63,938 nt of DNA from DASRAU01 sp035638075 (GTDB lineage Bacteria > Acidobacteriota > Polarisedimenticolia > Gp22-AA2), in NCBI GenBank assembly GCA_035638075.1, contig DASRAU010000002.1, forward strand, positions 1 to 63,938, read 5' to 3'. Below are positions 1 through 8,876 of the stretch, in pieces (within the stretch, counting starts at the first letter, position 1; every line of letters begins with the position of its first letter). The notes beneath the pieces were generated by a model. It was not told the DNA's origin. It searched no databases and worked only from the letters and a program-made list of their open reading frames with translations. A program made the position numbers and the translations under genes.

Positions 1-2
1 TG

Positions 3-1202
3 GTCGACAAGCTGAAGCCGACGATCAACTGTCCCCCGGATCCCGCGGCCGTCGAGTGCGCCGGCGCGACCACGCCGGTGTCCGTCGGCGATCCCACCGC
101 GAGCGACAACTGCGGCGCGGCGACGGTCGATGGCTGCTCGCCTTCCTCCGGGTCCGGCTTCGCGCTCGGCTCGACGCCGGTGACCTGCACCGCCCACGAC
201 GGCGCGCAGAACTCCTCGTCGTGCGCGGTCACCGTGCAGGTCGTGGACACGACGAAGCCGGCGGTGACCTGCCAGGCGCCGCTGACCGTCGAGTGCACGG
301 GATCGCAGAGCGCCGCCGCGTCGGTCTCGGCGACGGCGTCCGACACCTGCGCCGGCACGCTGACGCCTTCCTGCCCCGCGTCGGGAACCTCCTACCCGCT
401 CGGAACGACCTCCGTCTCCTGCAGCGCCACGGATCCCTCGAGCAACGCGGGCTCGTGCGCGACCAGCGTGACGGTGGTCGACACCACGCATCCGGCGATT
501 TCCTGCCCGGCGCCGAGCACTCTCGAGTGCACCGGCAGCAACGGGGCGCGGGCCACGGTGACGGCGACCGGGTCCGACGTGTGCTGGGGCTCGCTGTCCC
601 CGGCGTGCACGAACACCGGCACGAACGCGTTCTATCCGCTGGGCACGACCGCGATCCAGTGCTCCGAGTCCGATGGGTCGGGCCTCGGGGCCAGCTGCCA
701 GACGAGCGTGCAGGTGGTGGACTCGACGAAGCCCCAGGTGACGTCCGGAGTCGCCACCCCCATGCTCAATCTGCCCACGGGCCCGAATCACACCCTGGTG
801 ACGGTCGGGTTCACCGCCTCCGCAACCGACGCGTGCAACGGCAGCCGGCCGGTGACGGTCAAGGTGTACGCGAACGAAGACGACCAGACGCCGACGGGCG
901 ACGGCGTCTTCTCACCGGACGCCAAGGCCATCCTGCCGGGCTTCCTCCGCCTGCGGTACGAGCGCGTCCCCACGGGCAAGGGGCGCGTCTACCTCATCGT
1001 CACGACGGCGACCGATGCCTCGGGCAACCTGGGCGCGTCGTGCGCCACGGTCACCGTTCCGGTGAACCAGACCGGGTCGTCGTTGCTGACCGTCGCGGGC
1101 ATGGCAGCGACCGCGCGCGCGGCGTGCCTCGCCGGCAACGGGGCGGTGCCGCCGGGCTACTTCGTCGTCGGCGACGGCCCGGTCATCGGCAACAAGCAGT
1201 AG
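3..1202 (+). CDS. HYR-repeat secreted protein, 3' part only
   Basis: The reading frame is open from the left edge, so the 5' end lies outside the window. The visible 399 residues contain about three complete hyalin-repeat (HYR) Ig-like units, each with a VECTG-type strand, a PLGTT(S/A)V turn and a closing CA(T/V)SV(T/Q)VVD(T/S)TKP motif, plus a divergent fourth unit. Each unit carries paired cysteines, as expected for an extracellular protein. HYR domains usually mediate adhesion or act as structural spacers. No catalytic domain and no C-terminal sorting signal are visible, and the protein ends in a short non-repeat tail. The next gene begins about 110 bp downstream on the same strand. Function beyond a surface or secreted structural role is unknown. 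Confidence 0.8.
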   Translation, partial: VDKLKPTINCPPDPAAVECAGATTPVSVGDPTASDNCGAATVDGCSPSSGSGFALGSTPVTCTAHDGAQNSSSCAVTVQVVDTTKPAVTCQAPLTVECTGSQSAAASVSATASDTCAGTLTPSCPASGTSYPLGTTSVSCSATDPSSNAGSCATSVTVVDTTHPAISCPAPSTLECTGSNGARATVTATGSDVCWGSLSPACTNTGTNAFYPLGTTAIQCSESDGSGLGASCQTSVQVVDSTKPQVTSGVATPMLNLPTGPNHTLVTVGFTASATDACNGSRPVTVKVYANEDDQTPTGDGVFSPDAKAILPGFLRLRYERVPTGKGRVYLIVTTATDASGNLGASCATVTVPVNQTGSSLLTVAGMAATARAACLAGNGAVPPGYFVVGDGPVIGNKQ

Positions 1203-1313
1203 ACCCTCCGGAGTCCGCCAGAAAAACGCCGGCCGGCGGCGCGGGATGCTGATCGTCTCCCGCGCCGCCGCGGCGGCTCGCCGTCACGGAACTTCCCGCC
1301 TATCATCCGCGCC

Positions 1314-2144
1314 GTGTTTCGCAGCCGGTTCCGTCTCGCGCTCGCGGGCCTCGGGGCTCTTGCGGCGCTGTGCGTGGTCTACGGCTGGCTCGTCGAGCCG
1401 TACTGGCCGCAGGTCACGCACACGCGCATCGTCTCGCCGCGCCTCGCTCCCGGCACGGCGCCGGTCCGCCTCGTCCTGCTCTCGGACATGCACTCCGATC
1501 CGAAGCCGCGTCTCGAGGAACGGCTGCCCGACCTGGTCGCGGCGCAGCATCCCGACCTGATCGTGTACGTGGGGGATTCGATCAACACGCCCCGGGCGGT
1601 GCCGGTCTTCAAGAAGTGCATGAGCGGCCTCGCCAAGGTGGCCCCGACCTTCGCGGTGCGCGGCAACTGGGACGCCTGGTACTGGAACCGCATCGATCTG
1701 TTCGGGGGAACGGGAGTGCGCGAGCTGGACGGCGACTCGGCCGAGGTGGACGTGCGGGGGACGCGCGTGTGGGTCGGGGGCGTTCCCATCCGGCACGAGG
1801 ATCGCGTGCCGGCCCTGCTCGCCGGGCTTCCGGAGAACGAGCCCGCGCTGTTTCTCTATCACTACCCGTACCCGGACGTCCTGCCGGACGCGCAGCGCGG
1901 TCGCATCGACCTCCAGTGCTCGGGGCACACGCACGGAGGCCAGGTGGCGCTGCCGTTCTACGGCGCCATCATCACGTACTCGAAGTACGGCAAGCGCTAC
2001 GAGTCCGGGCTGTACACCGTCGGCCCGTCGCACATGTACGTCACCCGCGGCGTCGGCCTCGAAGGCGGCATCGCCCCGCGCGTGCGCTTCTTCGCCCGGC
2101 CGGAGATCACCGTGGTGGACCTCGTCCCGGCGGCCGGACCCTGA
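1314..2144 (+). CDS. membrane-anchored calcineurin-like metallophosphoesterase
   Basis: 276 residues from a GTG start. An N-terminal hydrophobic segment (about 7-28) anchors a catalytic domain facing the periplasm. The metal-binding motifs of the calcineurin-like phosphoesterase family are present in order: D58-x-H60, G87-D88, GNWD at 117-120 (a variant of GNH[D/E]), H183 and GHTH at 204-207. The layout resembles the YkuE/LpxG-type branch, whose members act on phosphodiester or pyrophosphate bonds of envelope lipids, but the substrate cannot be told from sequence. TATCAT lies only 7 bp before the GTG and no good Shine-Dalgarno sequence is seen, so a very short leader is possible. Confidence 0.85.
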   Translation: MFRSRFRLALAGLGALAALCVVYGWLVEPYWPQVTHTRIVSPRLAPGTAPVRLVLLSDMHSDPKPRLEERLPDLVAAQHPDLIVYVGDSINTPRAVPVFKKCMSGLAKVAPTFAVRGNWDAWYWNRIDLFGGTGVRELDGDSAEVDVRGTRVWVGGVPIRHEDRVPALLAGLPENEPALFLYHYPYPDVLPDAQRGRIDLQCSGHTHGGQVALPFYGAIITYSKYGKRYESGLYTVGPSHMYVTRGVGLEGGIAPRVRFFARPEITVVDLVPAAGP

Positions 2145-2224
2145 TGAGATGGCCCGGTACCCCGGCGCAGCAACCTCGCCCCGGCCGGGGGCGTTCCTTC
2201 CACCGTGGTCCCACGGAGAGGTCC

Positions 2225-2950
2225 ATGACACAAGCAAGTGCCTGGCGCGTCCTCCTCGGCCTCGCGCTTCTCGGCATGGTGCCGGCCGGCCGCGAGGCCG
2301 CGGAGGCGCGAACGGATGTGCGAACGGTGGCGCTCGATTCGATCGCCGGGCTCGCCCTCCATGGCGTGCGGGCGGAAGCGGTTTCCCATCGCGGGCGGCA
2401 GGCCGTGCGGCTGGTCGAAGATCCCGCCTCCCCGGCCACCGAGCCGGTCGCGCTGATCGAGGGGAGCGATTTCGGGGACGGCACCATCGAGCTCGACGTC
2501 GCGGGCGCGCCCGCCGCGGGCGCCCCGTCGGACGCGCGCGGCTTCATCGGCGTGGCCTTCCGGTCGGTCGCCGACGGCACCGGCTTCGAGAGCTTCTATC
2601 TCAGGCCGACCAATGGCCGCGCCGACGACCAGCTGCGCCGCAACCATGCGACGCAGTACTTCTCGGCGCCCGACTACCCTTGGTACCGCCTGCGCAAGGA
2701 GACCCCCGGCGTCTACGAGTCGTACACCGACCTGGAGACCGGCGCCTGGACGCGCCTGCGGATCGAAGTCGAAGGCGTGAAGGCGCGGCTCTACGTGAAC
2801 GACGCTCCGCAGCCCTGTCTCGTCGTCAACGATCTGAAACGGGGCGCGTCGCGCGGACTCATCGGCCTGTGGATCGGCAACGGGACCGAGGGCTGGTTCT
2901 CCCGCCTCAGCGTCCGGGTCAGTCCGCCTCGGGAGCCCGCGGCGCGATGA
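2225..2950 (+). CDS. secreted concanavalin-lectin-fold (DUF1080/LamG-like) protein
   Basis: 241 residues. The ATG at 2225 is chosen because it starts a clear signal peptide (hydrophobic stretch about 8-24). The mature part has the beta-sandwich pattern of DUF1080/LamG proteins: GFIGVAFR, FESFYLRPTN, TRLRIEVEG, ARLYVND and GLIGLWIGNGTEGWFS near the end, as in lectin/glucanase-fold domains that bind or cleave glycans. Domain catalytic residues cannot be assigned. Its last 32 bp overlap the 3' end of the convergent radical SAM gene. Role in glycan binding is inferred from fold only. Confidence 0.7.
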   Translation: MTQASAWRVLLGLALLGMVPAGREAAEARTDVRTVALDSIAGLALHGVRAEAVSHRGRQAVRLVEDPASPATEPVALIEGSDFGDGTIELDVAGAPAAGAPSDARGFIGVAFRSVADGTGFESFYLRPTNGRADDQLRRNHATQYFSAPDYPWYRLRKETPGVYESYTDLETGAWTRLRIEVEGVKARLYVNDAPQPCLVVNDLKRGASRGLIGLWIGNGTEGWFSRLSVRVSPPREPAAR

Positions 2951-4751
2951 AGGAGCGCAGACCGGCCGCGGGGGTGGTCCGCTTGACGCGGGCCGCGGCC
3001 GGGAGCCTTTTGGCGAGCGGCGCGCGTTTCCGCGACGCGCGTTCGACCACCGCGCCCGCCGCGCGCTCGACTTCCACGCCATCACCGGCGACGCGATCGA
3101 CGACGGCATCCATCCCGACCCCCGCCGCGCCCTTCCTGCGGATGGCGTGCGCCGTCTTGATCATGCCGTAGCGGCTCACCATGTAGTTGCGCGTGAAGTG
3201 GGCGACCGCTCCGGGCACGTCGTACGCGTGCCCCCGGAAACGCCGCAGGATGCCGGTCGTCGAATAGGCCTCGCGCAGGAAGGTGTAGTAGCCCTCCTGC
3301 AGCTGGTCGATGGTCATGCCCTTCGGGCGGATCAGGACGTGCGCGCCGTCGAACAGGGGCCAGTTGTAGTCCATCGCGACGTCGGAGTCCGGCGGACAGG
3401 AGACCCAGGGCAGGAAGTCGCCGCCCGCCACCGCGTCCCGGAAGGTCCCGGTGCCGGGATAGGGCTGGATGATGTTCGCGACGATGTAGTCCACGTCGGC
3501 CTGGTAGATGAACTCGAGCGTCCGGTCGAAGATCGACGCGTCGTCGCCGTCGAGACCGAACACGAACGCCCCCATGACGTTGATGCCCGCGTCGTGCACC
3601 CGCCTGACCATCTCGCGGATCGAGGTCGTGTCGTTGGACCACTTGTCGATCCCGTCGATCGCCTTCTGGCTGACCGACTCGATCCCGAGGAAGAGATCGC
3701 GGCAGCCGCTCTCCCGCGCCAGCTTCAGGAGATGCGGCTTCTCGGCGAGATCGATGGTCAGCTCGGCGCCCCACGGGCGGCCGATCGGCTTGATCGCCTC
3801 GCACAGCGCCTGGAAGGAGCCCGCGGCGTTGTAGAGGTTGTCGTCCCAGAAGAAGTACTTGTGGGAGAAGCCCGGCCCGAGGTTCCGGATCAGCGTCTTC
3901 GAGTATCGCCTTCCGAAGAACGGAACCCGGACGGCCGCCTTGAGAAACGCGTTGTAGGCGCCGGGAGGCAGATCGCCGATGGTCTCGTGCGTGTAGCGGG
4001 GTCCCTGTGAGGTCACCTCGTCCACGACATCGGAGACGTCGCGGTTCCTCACGTTCGGTCCGTTGGTCAGGAACACCGCGCAGAAGTGGCAGTCGAGCTT
4101 GCAGCCGCGCGCGAACGTCGTCGACGCCAGGACCTGCTGCGGCCGGTTCCGAAGGCCGTCCCAGATCCCCACGTCGAGGGCCAGGGTGCCGCGGTCGCGG
4201 ATGCGATCGAAGTTGGCCCGGTACACCGGCTGGACCTCGCGTCCCTCGCGCAGGTCGTTGAGCAGGGAGGAGGCGGCCCATTCCCCTTCCCCCGTGACGA
4301 CCGCGTCCACGTGCCCGCGCCGCGTCGCCTCCTCGGGGAGCGCCGAGGCATGCGGCCCGCCGAACACGACGGTGAGCTTCCGGCCGGCCGCCTTCCAGGC
4401 GGCCCGCGCCTCGCGCGCCCGGCGGTACGCCTCGCGGGCGGAGTTGGTGTAGGCGGTGACGAACAGGACGTCGTGGTCGCCGCGGCGCAGGTCGATCTTG
4501 TCCCGGAGGATCTCGTCGAAGGGGGTGGCGCCCTCGATCTTGTCGTGCTGCACCGCGACGTGCGTGTCCGGGTCGAGCGCGCCGGTTTTCCGCAGGAAAC
4601 CGACCAGGTACGGGAAACCGATGCCGGGACTGCGCACGAACGGACCGGTGGAGACTTCCAGGCGGCCGAGGAACCCGCGCTTGCGCATGGGCTCGTCGAC
4701 CACATAGGAATCACGCGGCGTCAGGCACAGCAGATTACCCAGAGATGGCAT
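2919..4751 (-). CDS. B12-binding-domain radical SAM protein
   Basis: 610 residues from the ATG at 4751, preceded by an AGGGG ribosome-binding site; the open frame continues upstream but that extension is low-complexity and Arg-rich. Residues about 60-165 form a cobalamin-binding-type Rossmann domain (VVFGGPHAS, VTGEGE) without the DxHxxG His motif, as in the BchE/HpnJ branch. The radical SAM cluster motif is C217-x3-C221-x2-C224 (CKLDCHFC), followed by a TIM-barrel region with GIESVSQKAIDGI and GLDGDD motifs. The C-terminal 80 residues are a basic Ala/Arg-rich tail. Such enzymes methylate or rearrange unactivated carbons in lipids, tetrapyrroles or natural products; the substrate is not inferable here. 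Confidence 0.85.
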   Translation of the reverse strand: MPSLGNLLCLTPRDSYVVDEPMRKRGFLGRLEVSTGPFVRSPGIGFPYLVGFLRKTGALDPDTHVAVQHDKIEGATPFDEILRDKIDLRRGDHDVLFVTAYTNSAREAYRRAREARAAWKAAGRKLTVVFGGPHASALPEEATRRGHVDAVVTGEGEWAASSLLNDLREGREVQPVYRANFDRIRDRGTLALDVGIWDGLRNRPQQVLASTTFARGCKLDCHFCAVFLTNGPNVRNRDVSDVVDEVTSQGPRYTHETIGDLPPGAYNAFLKAAVRVPFFGRRYSKTLIRNLGPGFSHKYFFWDDNLYNAAGSFQALCEAIKPIGRPWGAELTIDLAEKPHLLKLARESGCRDLFLGIESVSQKAIDGIDKWSNDTTSIREMVRRVHDAGINVMGAFVFGLDGDDASIFDRTLEFIYQADVDYIVANIIQPYPGTGTFRDAVAGGDFLPWVSCPPDSDVAMDYNWPLFDGAHVLIRPKGMTIDQLQEGYYTFLREAYSTTGILRRFRGHAYDVPGAVAHFTRNYMVSRYGMIKTAHAIRRKGAAGVGMDAVVDRVAGDGVEVERAAGAVVERASRKRAPLAKRLPAAARVKRTTPAAGLRSFIAPRAPEAD

Positions 4752-4774
4752 GTCGCCCCTTCGCAAGGGCGGCC

Positions 4775-4804
4775 ACTCTAGCCCGTTGCAGCAGTCGAGC
4801 GCAA
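4775..4804 (-). promoter_or_regulatory. candidate sigma-70-type promoter for the radical SAM gene
   Basis: On the minus strand TTGCGC (4804-4799) and TAGAGT (4780-4775) are separated by 18 bp, about 25 bp before the ATG at 4751. Each box is a moderate match to consensus. Position relative to the start codon supports it; no further evidence is visible. Confidence 0.35.
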
Positions 4805-4972
4805 TGGAAACCGGACGAAGGGGGCAGAAATCGCGTGATTCTCCCGCCCTCCTCCTCCGTACTTTCACCCCACCCCTCCTGCCACGCCGGGGAAAGTGCC
4901 GTCTTCCGCGCCTCACATGCGTCCCGGTGGCTCCGCCGTGTCTCGAGGTGATCCTGATGAGCTTAAGGAGCT

Positions 4973-5593
4973 TCAGGACCCGCTGATGAGGCCGCCGGAC
5001 CAGGCGCCCGCGCCCAGGGGCATCAGGGTCCCGGCCGGATCGTAGAGCGCCGAGCCGTTCAGGATGTCGGTGTTCTCGAAGGTCACGCCCGTGACCGCGA
5101 TCTTCAGGACCGCGAAGGTCAGGGTGATCATCGGTTTCGCGGTCGAGGTGCTCATCCCGCCCGCCGGAGGCAGGATGGTCACGACCAGCTCCCCCGGGGC
5201 GGACTCGGTGACCGTGTACACGGTCCCCGGAGAGCCGCCGAGGGCGGTCCCCGTCGCATAGGACTGGTAGTCCACGGCGGACGGGTCGAAGTGGATCACG
5301 AAGGACGCCACGCCGATCGGCGTGCCGAGCTTGTTCAGGACCGCGTCCACGAGGACGAGTCCTCCCGCGACGCCGCGCTTCTGGAGCGTGACGCTCGAGG
5401 CGAAGCAGCCCGCGCCCGTGTCGCAGGAGGGCGCGAAATCGGCGACCGGCGCGACTCCCCCGTTGTGGTCATCGCCGCCTCCCCCGCCGCCGCCGCACGC
5501 CATGCTCCACAAGGAGAGCAGGACGGCGGGCAGGACCAGGGCGACCCGCGTCGCCGGCGTTCCCCGCGTCGTCCCCGGCGTCCGTCCGTTCAT
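4973..5593 (-). CDS. cohesin-domain lipoprotein
   Basis: 206 residues. A signal sequence (about 17-32) ends in a lipobox, S-M-A-C33, followed by a run of seven glycines, so the mature protein should be lipid-anchored with a flexible tether. Residues about 66-200 match the cohesin pattern: a first strand, GVASFVIHFDPSAVDY, Y-x-V-T-E, GELVVTIL, and the ITLTFAVLKI strand followed by VTFENTDILNGSALYD. The ATG at 5593 overlaps the stop codon of the upstream dockerin gene by four bases (ATGA), indicating translational coupling. Cohesins bind dockerin modules, so this protein is plausibly a surface receptor for its neighbour. The cohesin assignment rests on pattern recognition only. Confidence 0.65.
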   Translation of the reverse strand: MNGRTPGTTRGTPATRVALVLPAVLLSLWSMACGGGGGGGDDHNGGVAPVADFAPSCDTGAGCFASSVTLQKRGVAGGLVLVDAVLNKLGTPIGVASFVIHFDPSAVDYQSYATGTALGGSPGTVYTVTESAPGELVVTILPPAGGMSTSTAKPMITLTFAVLKIAVTGVTFENTDILNGSALYDPAGTLMPLGAGAWSGGLISGS

Positions 5594-6486
5594 GGGTGGC
5601 ACCCGGTCGCGTCGCAGGTGAAGGCGTGCTTCGAGACGAGCAGTGCGAGATCGACGCCGTCGACGATGCCGTCTCCGTTCAGATCGACGGCCGCGCTGTA
5701 ATTCGGGTCGGGAGGCAGAGGCGGAGTCCCGTGGGCGCTGCCGAAGGCATTGCGCCAGAGCAGGAAATCGCGATCCATGACGCGCCCCGAGGCGTCGATG
5801 TCGGCGCGGCGCGTGTCGAACAGGACCCGGAACTTGTCGCCGGCGGATCCGGCGATGCCGTTGCCGTCGCTCGCCTGCCGCGCCTGGTTGACGACCGCCA
5901 CCACGCGCGGACGGGTGGCGTCGTTGACCCAGGCGTGCGGCGCCAGGGTGATGCTGGCGTTCAGCTGGGTGCACGAGACGCTCCCCGAGCTGTTGACGGC
6001 GATGTCCGGTCCGATGCTCTGCTCGATCGGGTTGAGCAGGTTGAAATCGGGCCGTGCCTGGGTGTCGAAGTTGGTTCCCGTGATCGTCACGTTGAGCGTC
6101 GAGCCCTGCGGACTCCCGGTCGGCGTGATGCCGGTGACGGTCGGTTTCGGCAGGCCGATGATCTGGTTTGAATAGGCGGCGCTGAGCCGCCCCTGGCTGT
6201 CGATCGCTTTCACCGCCACGTAATAGGTCTGGCAGTCCGGCAGGTTCGTGAACGTGTAGCTCGTCTGCGCGCCGAGCGTCACCGATCCGGTGTAGACGCC
6301 CGGGGAGGTGCCGGAATAGACGCGATAGCCGCTGGCCCCTGCGACCGCGTCCCAGGCCAAAGACAGGGAACCCGCCTCCGCGGCGCGGGGCGCGAGCGCC
6401 GCCACGACGAGGAGCCCGGCAAGGGCGACCTCGCGGGATCGCAGGCGCAACCGCGCGCGCGGGGCGTGCCGATTCGAGCGTGCCAC
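5590..6486 (-). CDS. secreted FN3-IPT-like protein with C-terminal dockerin
   Basis: 298 residues with a signal peptide to about residue 38. Residues 40-113 form a fibronectin type III domain (SLSLAWDAVAGASGYRVYSG start, TYYVAVKAID core). Residues about 114-225 begin with a TVTGITPTGSPQGSTLNVTITG strand pair typical of IPT/TIG domains. Residues 227-289 carry two dockerin-type calcium-binding loops: DIDASGRVMDRDF and DLNGDGIVDGVDL. The second loop is canonical. No enzymatic domain is present, so it would be an adhesin or scaffold rather than a typical cellulosomal enzyme. It is co-translated with the downstream cohesin lipoprotein through a 4-bp stop/start overlap. Confidence 0.7.
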   Translation of the reverse strand: MARSNRHAPRARLRLRSREVALAGLLVVAALAPRAAEAGSLSLAWDAVAGASGYRVYSGTSPGVYTGSVTLGAQTSYTFTNLPDCQTYYVAVKAIDSQGRLSAAYSNQIIGLPKPTVTGITPTGSPQGSTLNVTITGTNFDTQARPDFNLLNPIEQSIGPDIAVNSSGSVSCTQLNASITLAPHAWVNDATRPRVVAVVNQARQASDGNGIAGSAGDKFRVLFDTRRADIDASGRVMDRDFLLWRNAFGSAHGTPPLPPDPNYSAAVDLNGDGIVDGVDLALLVSKHAFTCDATGCHP

Positions 6487-6702
6487 TGACCTCCCCCTGA
6501 CTTCCCGGGCCGGGAACCCGGCTCTGCGGTGAATGTCATTCCGGGTGCGGAGGGCGGCAAGGAATCGGGGGCGAATTCGGGACCACGGTTCCGTGATCGC
6601 GAAAGGTGGTCATGCGGTCCGGATGCATCGCGGGAAGCTTGACGCAGTCGGCTTGACGCGGCCCGCCCGGGAACCCATCCATGGCAGGGGGATTCCGGGA
6701 CG

Positions 6703-7968
6703 ATGTCACGAGGCTTCACGGCGCTTTGCCTGCTCCTGCTCTCCTCCGTGCCCGCCCTGGCGCAGAGCACGATCCATCGTCCGATCGGCACGGGCGACTG
6801 CACGCCTCACGTCGGCGGCGACGTCAACGACGCGAGCGCCGTCGTCTGGATCCCACCGGCGCGCAAGTGGATCATGACCGACCAGCGCTTCTTCTTCGTG
6901 TTCTCGGAAAGCGGCGTGATGGAGCGGCAGTCAACGGGGTCCGTCACCTGCAAGGGGGCGACGGAGCACGAGGGCTTCGCGCTCGTCGACTCGCCGCGCT
7001 GCAGCAACGATGCGAACCGCCGCTGTGACACCTCGCGCGACTGCAACGCGCCGGGGACCTGCACCGCGGCCGGCGCCTCCAGCGACGTCCTGTGGGTGCA
7101 GGACGAGAACCTGGGCCTCCGCTGCACCAACAACCCCGGCACGATCTGCTCCGACGACTTCGTCTGCGGAGGGAGCGCCGGGCAGAACAATCTCTGCAAG
7201 GCCTCGGGCGCCATGTGCCGCTATTCGATCGCCGCGATTCTCGGGATGGGCCAGGGCGGGAACGCCTCGACCCCGGTCGCCCTCGAGGAGGTCTGGGTGA
7301 CCGACGTGCCCAACAACAGCAGCGAGGGGCTGGTGTTCGTCCCCGACCCGTCGGCCCCGGGGCGATACGGCGGCCGCTTTTTCTGGTCCGAGCAGGCGAA
7401 CGCCCGCTGGCGCGAGCTCGCGCTCGACCCGGCGCAGCCGACCATGTCCTGGGGCCCGTACAAGTCGTTCCCTTCCGGCTGCGCCATCGGCGGCGACCTG
7501 TCGGACGGGTACTACGACTTCGTCCGGGGCCGCTTCTACAGCCAGTCGGACGGTGGCAACCGCTACACCGTGCACAGCGGCGATTTCTCCACCTGCTACG
7601 CGTCGGTGACCGATCCGGCGATCTGCAAGGACAACGGGTTCGAGGGGCTGGCGTTCGGCGGCGGCCGGTTCGCCTACGTGGACGACTGGACCGGCCACGT
7701 GGACGACGCCTTCAACGGCCTCTACCTGTTCGAGGACGATTTCTGCGGGGACGAGGCCCGCGTCTCGACCGAGACCTGCGACGGAGCGGATCTCGCCGGC
7801 AAGGATTGCGCGACGGCCTCCGCCGCGGAGTGCTTCGGCGGACATTGCGGCAGCGGCTGGAGCGGGACCCTCACCTGCCGGCCCGACTGCGCCAAGTTCG
7901 ACGATTCAGGCTGCACCACCGGCGGCCCCGGCCAGGTGCAGAACCTGCGCCGCACCGACCACATCTGA
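6703..7968 (+). CDS. secreted Cys-rich protein of unknown function
   Basis: 421 residues with a clear signal peptide ending near ALAQ (about 21). The body looks like a beta-propeller or esterase-like secreted domain (WVQDENLG, EGLVFVPDP, FEGLAFGGGRFAYVDDW) but I do not recognise the family with confidence. Two Cys-rich insertions at 100-120 and 141-165 have the spacing C-x7-C-x5-C-x5-C or similar with DxxC and PGTC elements. The same kind of insertion recurs in the giant subtilisin-like protein at 51-61 kb. The gene diverges from the cohesin/dockerin pair across a 216-bp intergenic region that includes two copies of gcttgacgc. It has no visible active-site motif. Confidence 0.6.
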   Translation: MSRGFTALCLLLLSSVPALAQSTIHRPIGTGDCTPHVGGDVNDASAVVWIPPARKWIMTDQRFFFVFSESGVMERQSTGSVTCKGATEHEGFALVDSPRCSNDANRRCDTSRDCNAPGTCTAAGASSDVLWVQDENLGLRCTNNPGTICSDDFVCGGSAGQNNLCKASGAMCRYSIAAILGMGQGGNASTPVALEEVWVTDVPNNSSEGLVFVPDPSAPGRYGGRFFWSEQANARWRELALDPAQPTMSWGPYKSFPSGCAIGGDLSDGYYDFVRGRFYSQSDGGNRYTVHSGDFSTCYASVTDPAICKDNGFEGLAFGGGRFAYVDDWTGHVDDAFNGLYLFEDDFCGDEARVSTETCDGADLAGKDCATASAAECFGGHCGSGWSGTLTCRPDCAKFDDSGCTTGGPGQVQNLRRTDHI

Positions 7969-8007
7969 CCGACCGCACTTCCCTCGCGAAACAGCCGGAC
8001 CGCGGTT

Positions 8008-8814
8008 CTACTCCTCGGGGGCGGCCGGGCGCAGGCGGATTTCGATGCGCCGGTTCTTCGCGCGCCCCTCGGTGGTCTTGTTGGAGGCGACCGGCTGGAC
8101 GTCGGCCATCGAGACGGCGAGCAGGCGCTTGGCGGGCAGACCGGAGCCGTTGAAGAGGCGGACGACACTCGCCGCCCGGGCTCCGGCCAGCTCCCAGTTG
8201 GTCGGGTACCGCTTCACCAGGGCCGGGCCGATCGGCCTGTCGTCGGTGTGCCCCGTCACCACGATCTGATGGGAGTTCTTCTCGAGCTGGGTCGCCACAC
8301 GCTTGAGGACCTCGATTCCCTTCGCGTCCAGATCGGCCGAACCCGAGTCGAACAGGATGTCCTGGGCGACATTGACGCGCAGCCCGTCGCGGAGCTGCCG
8401 GACCTCGACCTGTCCCGTCTTCAGCTCCTCCTTGAGGCTGGACACGAGTCCGTCGTAGGTCTGCTGCAGGCGCACGGCCTCCTCGTCCCGCTGGCGCAGC
8501 AGGGTGTCGAGCTGCTCTCCCTGCGTCTGGAGGTTCGCGACCTTCGCCTCCAGAAGCGTCTTCTCGCCCGCGAGCGCGGTCTTCTCCCGCGCCAGGACCT
8601 CGCCGGTCTGATGGGCATTCTCGACCTGGGACTTCAGCTGCTCATAGCGCGTCGTGCAGAGCTCCTTCTCCTGCTCGACCTGGGTGAACCGGGCGTTGGA
8701 GACGCAGCCCGCCTGTCCGGCGGCGGCGGCCGCGGCCAGGGCCAGGGCGGGAAGGGTCATGGCACGGCGCATCGGGCGCCCGCCTCGTGGTCGGTCGTTC
8801 GAGTCTTCAGCCAT
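8008..8814 (-). CDS. OmpA-family peptidoglycan-binding lipoprotein (copy 2)
   Basis: 268 residues from the ATG at 8814, which follows GGAGGGG; a GTG four codons upstream and an ATG at 8772 are alternatives. The signal sequence ends in a lipobox (A-G-C). A long coiled-coil segment follows, then an OmpA C-terminal domain with DILFDSGSADLD, VTGHTDDRPIG, NWELAGARAASVVRLF and EGRAKNRRIEIRLRP, the motifs that bind meso-DAP in peptidoglycan. An envelope-tethering role is inferred: lipid anchor in the outer membrane and OmpA domain on the wall. It lies 62 bp after its closely related upstream copy at 8877-9635, same strand. Confidence 0.85.
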   Translation of the reverse strand: MAEDSNDRPRGGRPMRRAMTLPALALAAAAAAGQAGCVSNARFTQVEQEKELCTTRYEQLKSQVENAHQTGEVLAREKTALAGEKTLLEAKVANLQTQGEQLDTLLRQRDEEAVRLQQTYDGLVSSLKEELKTGQVEVRQLRDGLRVNVAQDILFDSGSADLDAKGIEVLKRVATQLEKNSHQIVVTGHTDDRPIGPALVKRYPTNWELAGARAASVVRLFNGSGLPAKRLLAVSMADVQPVASNKTTEGRAKNRRIEIRLRPAAPEE

Positions 8815-8876
8815 GATCCCCTCCACTCTGGTCCCGGCGCGCGGAACGCCGTCCGCCGGACCTGCATCGCTGCGGT

